From positions 1 to 6,906 of the forward strand of contig JAIJLI010000110.1 of NCBI GenBank assembly GCA_022722495.1: a stretch of 6,906 bases of DNA, given 5' to 3'. Positions 1-4,963 of this stretch are shown one piece after another. Position numbers and translations under genes: made by a program. The DNA is from Dialister sp. GTDB lineage: Bacteria; Bacillota; Negativicutes; Veillonellales; Dialisteraceae. Every line of letters begins with the position of its first letter. Positions within the stretch are counted from its first letter, which is position 1. The notes beneath the pieces are model-generated. The model worked only from the letters and a program-made list of their open reading frames with translations, was not told where the DNA came from and ran no database searches.

Positions 1-1829
1 ATCAGAAGGAGACCAGGCATTTCCATCCCGGTGACCGCCTTTACGCCGAAGGAGAAATGAGCCCGATCCGCCTATATCAGAATCCGGGAAAGATCGATCT
101 CACGGGACGCTATCGGAGCCGCCATCTTCTTGGAAGGCTGTATCTCAAGGAAGGCATGCATCCCGACTTTGCCGGTGAGAGCGGCGCCTATCGCATAGAG
201 AGATTCTCTTCGGAGATGAAGCAGTCGCTGAAAGAGACATTTGCGCCTTACATGGATCCGGTGCGCCTTTCGATCCTGATGACGCTCCTCTTCGGGGGCA
301 ATTATAATGATATTCCGGAAGAGGTCATGACGTCATTCTCCGCGACGGGCATCATCCACATTCTCTCTGTCTCGGGTTCGCATGTGGCGCTGCTCTTTGG
401 CTTCCTGTACCTTTTGGGACGCTGGCTCTCGCTGCCGCGACGCCTTGTGATCCTGCCGGCCATCCTGCTTGTGCTGTTTTACGCGGTGCTCTCAGGGCCT
501 GTGCCGCCCGTCATCCGTGCGGCGGTCATGGGGATCCTCTCTGTCGTTGGGATTTTCCTTGACCGGGAGAGGGCGACGCTGAATCTTCTGGGGGCGGCGG
601 TCTTTGGCATGCTGCTCTGGGATCCTTACTATGTGTACGATGTGAGCTTTCAGCTCTCAGTCGGCGCATCCGCGGGGATTCTCCTCTTTTACCGTCCGAT
701 CCTCCGCTGGATGAGCCCTTTCCCAAAGCTGCCGAAATGGGTGAAGGAAGGGATCGCGCTGTCGACGGCGGCGCAGCTTCTCACGATACCGATCATGCTC
801 TATGATTTCCATCGCTTTCCGGTGTATTTCATCTTTGCGAATCTTTTCGTCACGCCATTTCTGGAATGGGTCATTATCGCTGGGCTTATCGCAGCGCTCG
901 TCTCCCTTCTTTGCCGTCCGCTGATGGCAGGGCTTCTCTATGCGGCAGACTATGCGGTCTTTTTAGCCCTGCGTCTGAATCTTCTCCTCTCCTCGGCCAG
1001 GGGAGCGCAGCTTGTGACAGGCGGTCTTTCTTCTTTAGAAATAGCCTTTTACTATGCACTTCTTGCGGCGGTGTATTTCAGAAAGCGGCTTTCCGCTCGC
1101 TCTCGCATGGCTGCCGGAGGCATGCTGTCGCTTCTTTTTCTTGCCATAGCGACGGCTCAGCTCCTGGCGCCTTCGACCCGCGTCATCTGCCCGGATCTTG
1201 GCGGTGACCGCGGAATCCTTCTTGTCAATGACGGGCGAAACATCTTATACTATAAGGCAAGCCGCATCTCCTCACGCACCGCTGTCTGGGAGTGGAATTC
1301 CATTCTCGCCTATGAAGGGGTAGAGGAGGCAGATGTACTCATTCTGGATCTGGAGGATGTCGATAAGCCGCTCCCTCTCGTGATGGGGATACCTGTCAGG
1401 GAGATCTGGGTGACGGGCGGCGATCCGCGGAAATGGGCGACGCAGCTTCTATCGGGGCAGACAGCGCGCGTGCGATGTCTGGGAAAGGCCGCACTTTCTT
1501 TGGATGAGCTGCGCTTTATCACCAATGGCAGCAGCTGGCAGATGGTGATGGGGGAGAAGGACATCTTTCTTTCCGGACGAAGACCCATGCCCAAAGCGTC
1601 TCCTCATACCCTGTGGATCACCGGCAGCCATGGCTTTCAAGAATATACGGAAAAAGACACGGAGACCATGGCGCCCGAGCTGGTCATCTACGGCGGGACC
1701 CGTCTCGTCCATGCCTATGAAGATATGGAGCTTTTCGATTTCAAAGACATCCCGTCCGTGAACCTGTATCAGAAGGGGATGCAGGAGATCGTGTACAAGA
1801 ATGGGTGGAAGTTAGTGACTAGTGACTAG
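1..1829 (+). CDS. comEC: ComEC/Rec2-family competence DNA-uptake channel, 5'-truncated by the window edge
   Basis: Polytopic membrane protein of the natural-transformation machinery, forming the channel that passes single-stranded DNA across the cytoplasmic membrane. The frame is open from base 3. The codons before the first ATG (57) read HFHPGDRLYAEGE and run into a NPGKIDL motif, both typical of the ComEC N-terminal OB-like domain, so ATG57 is internal and the true start lies upstream. Numbering from ATG57, the Competence domain spans about residues 60-345: IHILSVSGSHV at 100-110 matches the family signature HLLAISGLHV, followed by SGPVPPVIRAA near 146-156, DVSFQLSVGASAG near 195-207, and many hydrophobic helices. 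Residues about 375-590 resemble the C-terminal metallo-beta-lactamase-like domain (VICPDLGGDRGILLV, then LILDLEDVDK), but the His/Asp metal motif is gone. The last codons and the TAG stop lie inside a heptamer repeat. Downstream holA fits the common Firmicutes comEC-holA order. Identification is firm; nuclease activity is doubtful. Confidence 0.93.
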   Translation, partial: QKETRHFHPGDRLYAEGEMSPIRLYQNPGKIDLTGRYRSRHLLGRLYLKEGMHPDFAGESGAYRIERFSSEMKQSLKETFAPYMDPVRLSILMTLLFGGNYNDIPEEVMTSFSATGIIHILSVSGSHVALLFGFLYLLGRWLSLPRRLVILPAILLVLFYAVLSGPVPPVIRAAVMGILSVVGIFLDRERATLNLLGAAVFGMLLWDPYYVYDVSFQLSVGASAGILLFYRPILRWMSPFPKLPKWVKEGIALSTAAQLLTIPIMLYDFHRFPVYFIFANLFVTPFLEWVIIAGLIAALVSLLCRPLMAGLLYAADYAVFLALRLNLLLSSARGAQLVTGGLSSLEIAFYYALLAAVYFRKRLSARSRMAAGGMLSLLFLAIATAQLLAPSTRVICPDLGGDRGILLVNDGRNILYYKASRISSRTAVWEWNSILAYEGVEEADVLILDLEDVDKPLPLVMGIPVREIWVTGGDPRKWATQLLSGQTARVRCLGKAALSLDELRFITNGSSWQMVMGEKDIFLSGRRPMPKASPHTLWITGSHGFQEYTEKDTETMAPELVIYGGTRLVHAYEDMELFDFKDIPSVNLYQKGMQEIVYKNGWKLVTSD

Positions 1830-1833
1830 TGAC
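1813..1833 (+). repeat. Heptamer array (TAGTGAC)x3 overlapping the comEC stop codon
   Basis: Three perfect tandem copies of TAGTGAC (1813-1819, 1820-1826, 1827-1833), followed by a degenerate TGGTAGT. The comEC stop TAG is bases 1827-1829, the first three bases of the third copy, so the repeat encodes the last residues (VTSD) and supplies the stop. Because 7 is not divisible by 3 and each unit contains TAG and TGA, three or more units stop all three forward frames; longer arrays would also stop the reverse frames through CTAG at unit junctions. Confidence 0.9.
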
Positions 1834-1865
1834 TAGTGACTGGTAGTGCGATTTGTCAGCTTCTG

Positions 1866-1978
1866 GACTGGGTGAGAAGTCAGATATCAGACATCAGACG
1901 TCCCAGTCTCTTAGTCTTTCACTCTATAAGTCTAATCCCTAATCCCTAGACACCAGCCCAAGTCATTCCCGATTCCCG
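1866..1978 (+). repeat. Further short heptamer arrays filling the comEC-holA gap
   Basis: The 176-bp gap holds no gene. Besides the TAGTGAC array it contains CAGATAT, CAGACAT and CAGACGT in tandem (1881-1901), two copies of TAATCCC (1933-1946) and two copies of ATTCCCG (1965-1978). GACTGGG (1866-1872) and CCCAGTC (1902-1908) form a 7-bp inverted repeat around the CAGAYRT array and could make a weak hairpin in RNA. No T-run follows directly, so I do not call it a terminator. No good -35/-10 pair was found for holA. Confidence 0.75.
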
Positions 1979-1991
1979 GTTACATTTATAC

Positions 1992-1996
1992 AAGGA
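1992..1996 (+). promoter_or_regulatory. Ribosome binding site of holA
   Basis: AAGGA, 9 bases before the ATG at 2006. It is a moderate Shine-Dalgarno match that supports this start over internal methionines. Confidence 0.65.
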
Positions 1997-2005
1997 CGAT
2001 CACTT

Positions 2006-3007
2006 ATGCCTGCCAAAAAGTTAAATAAAAAGAACTGCTGCTTTCTCTATGGTGAAGATCTGGTATCCCTTGCCCTTCGTCGGGAGGGACTGCTAAAGGC
2101 CTATTTTGAGGGAGATCCGCCCGATCCTGTTCTGTTCGATGGAGAGGGAAGTCTGGAAGAGTATGAGAATGCCCTGGCAGGACAGTCACTTTTTTCCAGT
2201 GCGACTGCGGTCGTGATACATAATCCCCCTTTCCTGAAGCGCATTTCGAAAGCAGAGAAAGAAGAAAAGGAGGCCCTCCGCTTTGTGGAGAGGCTCGAAG
2301 GCCTGCCTCCTGATATTTTCTGCCTGATCCAGCTCGATGGAAAGCCGGACAAGCGAACGAAGATCGTGAAAGGGCTACTGTCTGTCTGCTACAGTGAAGA
2401 GCTTTCGCTCCTTTTGCCGCGTGATGCGGCAGGTGCGATGATACGTCTCCTGTCAGCAGCGGGCAAGCGTGTCGATTTCTCCGCACGGACTTATTTGGAG
2501 GATGTTCTCTCCTCATGGGATACGATTTCCCTGCCCCTTTTGCAGACGGAATGTGATAAGATGGTACTGATGTGCGGGGAAAAGTCCGTCGTGACGAAGG
2601 AGCTTTTGGAGCTTGCACTTCCCGACTACATGAATCAGGGGATCTTCAAATTCGTCGATGCTCTTTTGGACAAAAAGTCACAGCTGGTCTTAGAGAGTGC
2701 GGACCGCGTCTTCACGGATATGACCACCACGATCAAAAATCTCGGACTTCTTTCTTCCAAATTCAGAAAGATCAAGATCTTGAAGGAAATGGAAAGGAAT
2801 CACGTACCGCCCACCCGTATCCAGCAGGCGCTGGGGGTGAGATCCTCCTGGCAGTGGCGGGCCGTGCAGGCCGAGGCAAGGAAGGTCACGGAAGAAGAGG
2901 CGGAGTGGTTTCTTCTGGAGATCATGAAGTACCAGCTCGCTTCCCGACAAGGCGCCTCGGAGCTTGAACTCAAAGATTTGCTCTTGAAGTATTGTTTGAG
3001 GAAATAA
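2006..3007 (+). CDS. holA: DNA polymerase III subunit delta
   Basis: Clamp-loader subunit that opens the beta sliding clamp so that it can be placed on primed DNA; cytoplasmic, part of the replisome. The 333-residue length is normal for HolA. An N-terminal AAA-like fold begins with CFLYGEDLVSLALRREGLL (12-30), where delta subunits carry a degenerate nucleotide site without a Walker A lysine motif. The family pattern continues with LAGQSLFSSATAVVIHNPPFLK (58-79, corresponding to 'LFs..rlVvv.n..fl'), GKPDKRTKIVKGL (112-124) and LLQTECDKMVLMCGEKSVVTKELLE (178-202, the conserved E-K pair before the domain III collar). The C-terminal collar includes IQQALGVRSSWQWRAVQAEARK (272-293). The start is set by an AAGGA site. 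It follows comEC, the usual Firmicutes context, but across a repeat-filled gap rather than by overlap. A second heptamer array starts directly after its TAA stop. Confidence 0.92.
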   Translation: MPAKKLNKKNCCFLYGEDLVSLALRREGLLKAYFEGDPPDPVLFDGEGSLEEYENALAGQSLFSSATAVVIHNPPFLKRISKAEKEEKEALRFVERLEGLPPDIFCLIQLDGKPDKRTKIVKGLLSVCYSEELSLLLPRDAAGAMIRLLSAAGKRVDFSARTYLEDVLSSWDTISLPLLQTECDKMVLMCGEKSVVTKELLELALPDYMNQGIFKFVDALLDKKSQLVLESADRVFTDMTTTIKNLGLLSSKFRKIKILKEMERNHVPPTRIQQALGVRSSWQWRAVQAEARKVTEEEAEWFLLEIMKYQLASRQGASELELKDLLLKYCLRK

Positions 3008-3035
3008 GTGACTGGTGATTGGCGGCTGGTGACTG
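3008..3035 (+). repeat. Heptamer array of GTGACTG type directly after the holA stop
   Basis: Four tandem 7-mers: GTGACTG (3008-3014), GTGATTG (3015-3021), GCGGCTG (3022-3028) and GTGACTG (3029-3035). It begins at the base after the TAA stop (3005-3007). The units are clear variants of the GTGACTA phase of the array at the end of comEC. Confidence 0.8.
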
Positions 3036-3048
3036 GGATTCCTCGTAA

Positions 3049-3194
3049 CGTCATCCCGAGCGTAGCCGAGGGATCTCTATTGCACTGCGATAATCAGCAC
3101 GTATGCACTGAGGGAAAACGATGGCTTGGTGCTGCCTCATATGCGACAATGAGCGCTCTGCCATAGAGATTTCTCGGCTACGCTCGAAATGACG
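3049..3194. repeat. 146-bp element with 32-bp terminal inverted repeats (MITE-like or dispersed intergenic repeat)
   Basis: The left arm (3049-3080) and the reverse complement of the right arm (3163-3194) match at 28 of 32 positions. The core CGAGCGTAGCCGAG is identical, and the differences are two CC/TT and GG/AA doublets. The arms enclose 82 bp with no ORF of note; TGCACTG occurs twice in that interior (3081-3087 and 3104-3110). As RNA the arms could form a long stem. The 'GTCATCCCGAGCGTAGCCGAGGGATCT' theme, as I remember it, resembles dispersed intergenic repeats seen in many bacterial genomes. No transposase is present and no clear target-site duplication is visible, so mobility is only inferred. 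Confidence 0.72.
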
Positions 3195-3216
3195 ACGGTG
3201 CGAAGCGCTATCAAAA

Positions 3217-3252
3217 CTCCGCGGCGCTTCTGATTTTTATGCGCCGCACCAC
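3217..3252 (-). repeat. Small GC-stem palindromic repeat, copy 1
   Basis: A perfect 7-bp stem, GCGGCGC (3221-3227) with GCGCCGC (3241-3247), around a 13-base AT-rich loop. Read on the minus strand, the whole 36-bp unit matches the 37-bp unit at 4742-4778 at about 33 positions, including the flanks GTGG and GGAG, so it is a dispersed repeat and not a chance hairpin. No T-run follows on either strand, so a classical intrinsic terminator is unlikely. Confidence 0.75.
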
Positions 3253-3253
3253 A

Positions 3254-3288
3254 ACCCTGAACCCTGAACCCATACACCTTACACCCCA
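3254..3288 (+). repeat. C-rich heptamer array upstream of the VanW gene
   Basis: Five consecutive 7-mers: ACCCTGA twice (3254-3267), then ACCCATA, CACCTTA and CACCCCA (to 3288), increasingly degenerate. It ends 29 bases before the TTG start. The 310-bp holA-VanW gap thus consists of a heptamer array, the 146-bp inverted-repeat element, the GC palindrome and this array. I see no gene and no convincing promoter in it. Confidence 0.7.
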
Positions 3289-3304
3289 ATGTCATATACG
3301 AAAC

Positions 3305-3310
3305 GAAGGG
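3305..3310 (+). promoter_or_regulatory. Ribosome binding site deciding a TTG start
   Basis: GAAGGG lies 7 bases before TTG at 3318. The nearest upstream ATG (3289) is in another frame. The residues right after the TTG (SKRRYRWKR then a hydrophobic run) form a proper signal-anchor N-terminus, so TTG is the best start. Confidence 0.65.
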
Positions 3311-3317
3311 ACTATCA

Positions 3318-4706
3318 TTGAGTAAAAGACGATACCGCTGGAAGCGGATATTCGGACTGGTTTTCACACTGGCTGTTATCAGCATCGGAAGCGCGCCGTT
3401 TCTCTGGGTAAGTGACGGCAAGGTCATCCCCGGCGTCACCATCCATGGGACAAAGGCAGGCGGCGCGACGGAGGAAGAGCTCAAGGAGCTTTTTTCCGTG
3501 AAAAATGCGGATCTTTTGCACGGAAAATTGGTACTTACAAAGGAGGATGCTCACGAAGAGATCTCCTTCCGCTCACTCTCTGTCCGCTATGACGAGAAGG
3601 CCATAGAGAAAGCCATGGCTCTTGGACGGACGGGCGGTCTCTTCCAGCGCTGGTACGATCGCTGGCGGATCCTCCTCACCGGGCATAGTGCGGCCATCGA
3701 TGCTTCTTTTGATGAGAAGCACCTCACCGAGGATATCGCCCAGCTGACCGCCAAGTATGCGAAGCCTCCTGTCAATGCGAAGCCCCGGTTTGGGAAAGAC
3801 GGATCCGTTTCCTTCGATGAAGGCAGGCCTTCTATGAAAATCGACAAGGCGGCACTGGAAGAAGCAGCCGCGCTCCAACTCAAAAAGGGCGAAAGCGGAG
3901 AGGTGGAGATCCCGGCCACAGACATCCAGAAGCCGAATATGACAAAAGAGGCTGCCGAGGAAATCAATGCGGTCCTTGCCGAATACACGACCACCTTTTA
4001 TCCAGGGGGCAACCGCGGCAGAAATATCGAGATCGCTGCAAACAGTATCAGCGGCAGGTACATCGCACCGGGAGTCTCTTTTTCCTACAACCGGGCGACA
4101 GGTTCCCGTTCCAGCGCGAATGGCTATCTCGAAGCCCCTGTCATTATCAATGGCAAGGTCGAGCCGGGGACAGGCGGCGGTGTCTGTCAGGTGAGCACGA
4201 CTCTCTTCAATGCCGTCATCCTGTCAGGACTTGCCGTGACAGAGCGTACCTGCCACTATTCGCCGGCACCCTATGCACCGATCGGGCGTGATGCGACCGT
4301 CGCGGAAGGTTCTCTGGATTTCTGCTTCCTGAACCATTTGAAGCATGGCGTCTACATTTATGCGGTCTACGAACCGGGTGCTGTGACCGTGCGCATCTTA
4401 GGAAATCAGGAAGACAAGCCCTCTTTCGTGGAGATCGCAAAGAAGAGCGATGAAGTCCTGCCTTTTAAGACCGTGATCCGTGTCGACCCTTCGCAGGAAG
4501 AGGATAAAAAGGTCGAGGAAGGCCACGAAGGACACAATGTCCTCGTCACGCAGTCTGTCAAGTGGGCTGACGGCCGCATCTACCACGACAGCTTTTTCTC
4601 TGACTATGAACCAGTCGATACTGTCATCACCTATAAGGTGAAACCGGAAGACCCACCAGAGCCGTCAGCGCCACCGTCCCCTAAGGCAGTGAAGAAGGGA
4701 GCATGA
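3318..4706 (+). CDS. VanW-family, membrane-anchored cell-envelope protein with peptidoglycan-binding-like and G5-like domains
   Basis: Predicted extracytoplasmic protein of 462 residues. The name comes from vanW of vanB-type vancomycin clusters; the biochemical role of the family is not established, and no resistance genes are nearby. A basic start (SKRRYRWKR) and a hydrophobic segment at about 11-30 look like a signal anchor. IPGVTIHGTKAGGATEEELKELF (37-59) and the region to about 205 match the peptidoglycan-binding-like domain (PG_binding_4 type) often found with VanW. The VanW domain spans about 231-361: NRGRNIEIAA, PGVSFSYNRATG (251-262), then the hallmark GGGVCQVSTTLFNAV (286-300), ERTCHYSPAPY and GRDATV. 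Residues about 365-440 (EVLPFKTVIRVD, EGHEGHNVLV, PVDTVITYKV) resemble a G5 domain, and the tail is Pro-rich (445-455). The start is TTG with GAAGGG upstream. A housekeeping envelope role is more likely than antibiotic resistance. A heptamer array begins a few bases after the TGA stop. Confidence 0.9.
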   Translation: MSKRRYRWKRIFGLVFTLAVISIGSAPFLWVSDGKVIPGVTIHGTKAGGATEEELKELFSVKNADLLHGKLVLTKEDAHEEISFRSLSVRYDEKAIEKAMALGRTGGLFQRWYDRWRILLTGHSAAIDASFDEKHLTEDIAQLTAKYAKPPVNAKPRFGKDGSVSFDEGRPSMKIDKAALEEAAALQLKKGESGEVEIPATDIQKPNMTKEAAEEINAVLAEYTTTFYPGGNRGRNIEIAANSISGRYIAPGVSFSYNRATGSRSSANGYLEAPVIINGKVEPGTGGGVCQVSTTLFNAVILSGLAVTERTCHYSPAPYAPIGRDATVAEGSLDFCFLNHLKHGVYIYAVYEPGAVTVRILGNQEDKPSFVEIAKKSDEVLPFKTVIRVDPSQEEDKKVEEGHEGHNVLVTQSVKWADGRIYHDSFFSDYEPVDTVITYKVKPEDPPEPSAPPSPKAVKKGA

Positions 4707-4710
4707 AGTG

Positions 4711-4738
4711 ATGAGAAATGAGAAATTAGAAATGAGAA
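4711..4738 (+). repeat. Heptamer array of ATGAGAA type after the VanW gene stop
   Basis: Four tandem 7-mers: ATGAGAA, ATGAGAA, ATTAGAA and ATGAGAA, followed by a partial unit. It begins 4 bases after the TGA at 4704-4706. Confidence 0.85.
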
Positions 4739-4741
4739 ATG

Positions 4742-4778
4742 GTGGAGCGGCGCATCAAAATATAGAAGCGCCGCGGAG
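4742..4778 (+). repeat. Small GC-stem palindromic repeat, copy 2
   Basis: A perfect stem, GCGGCGC (4747-4753) with GCGCCGC (4768-4774), and a 14-base AT-rich loop. It is homologous to 3217-3252 read on the opposite strand: flanks GTGG and GGAG are shared, with about three substitutions and one indel over 37 positions. No following T-run. Confidence 0.75.
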
Positions 4779-4791
4779 CGTAAATCATGGC

Positions 4792-4810
4792 AATGCCTGA
4801 CGGTGGCATT
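4792..4810 (+). other. Short hairpin with a competing long-range partner
   Basis: AATGCC (4792-4797) and GGCATT (4805-4810) form a 6-bp stem with a 7-base loop. The right arm also belongs to GGTGGCATTT (4802-4811), which has a perfect 10-bp inverse match, AAATGCCACC, at 4921-4930, just before the polC ribosome binding site. The two pairings exclude each other. Function is unknown. Confidence 0.4.
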
Positions 4811-4859
4811 TAGTGACTAGTCACTAGTCACCAGTCACCAGTCACCAGTCACTGGTCAA
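4811..4859 (+). repeat. Heptamer array TAGTGAC / TAGTCAC / CAGTCAC x7 with an internal palindrome
   Basis: Seven exact 7-bp units: TAGTGAC, TAGTCAC twice, CAGTCAC three times, then TGGTCAA. Orientation flips after the first unit, since TAGTGAC is the comEC-end unit and TAGTCAC contains its complement. This creates a perfect 16-bp palindrome, TAGTGACTAGTCACTA (4811-4826). Confidence 0.9.
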
Positions 4860-4864
4860 TTGGG

Positions 4865-4913
4865 ATTTCTAATCCCTAATCCCTAATCCCTAATTTCTAA
4901 TGTCTCATCCTAA
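4865..4913 (+). repeat. Heptamer array ATTTCTA / ATCCCTA x7 upstream of polC
   Basis: Seven in-phase 7-mers: ATTTCTA, ATCCCTA three times, ATTTCTA, ATGTCTC and ATCCTAA. The core unit is the same as TAATCCC before holA in another phase. ATTTCTA is the complement of TAGAAAT units in the array at 4711-4738. It ends about 50 bases before the polC ATG. Confidence 0.88.
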
Positions 4914-4951
4914 AAAGTCGAAATGCCACCACCTGTGTTATCTATACCTCG

Positions 4952-4958
4952 AAAGGAG
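4952..4958 (+). promoter_or_regulatory. Strong ribosome binding site of polC
   Basis: AAAGGAG, 5 bases before ATG 4964; a near-consensus Shine-Dalgarno sequence, the best in the window. It fixes the polC start. Confidence 0.85.
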
Positions 4959-4963
4959 ATCCT

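Larger units (their letters stand above)
4710..4909. repeat. 200-bp segment bounded by 20-bp inverted repeats between the VanW gene and polC
   Basis: Bases 4710-4729 match the reverse complement of 4890-4909 at 18 of 20 positions. The arms are parts of the heptamer arrays themselves, so the left purine-rich array and the right pyrimidine-rich array are inverted copies. The segment covers most of the 257-bp gap, starting 4 bases after the VanW stop, and contains no gene. It may be one composite repeat element or two arrays that converged in sequence. Confidence 0.65.

Noticed and set aside
2004..2618. 204-residue open frame on the minus strand across holA
   Set aside because: It lies antisense to a well-recognised holA; its translation is rich in Ser/Pro/Arg with no family pattern, typical of a shadow frame in GC-rich coding DNA.
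3217..3252. Intrinsic terminator
   Set aside because: A 7-bp GC stem is present, but the loop is long and no T-run follows on either strand; the unit is repeated elsewhere in the opposite orientation.
3137..3484. 115-residue minus-strand frame spanning the holA-VanW gap
   Set aside because: It runs across an inverted-repeat arm, the GC palindrome and a heptamer array, then antisense into the VanW gene; no family resemblance.
3318..4706. Vancomycin-resistance gene
   Set aside because: VanW-domain proteins are widespread in Bacillota outside van clusters, and no vanR/S/Y/H/B/X genes are in the window.
4865..4913. Telomere-like CCCTAAT repeats
   Set aside because: They resemble eukaryotic telomere units only in sequence. 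They are internal, degenerate, lie between bacterial genes and are one of several 7-mer types here.
4811..4913. CRISPR-like array
   Set aside because: Units are 7 bp and contiguous with no unique spacers; no cas genes nearby.
4931..4950. Extended -10-like TGTTATCTA upstream of polC
   Set aside because: No matching -35 at proper spacing, and transcription would start almost at the ribosome binding site.
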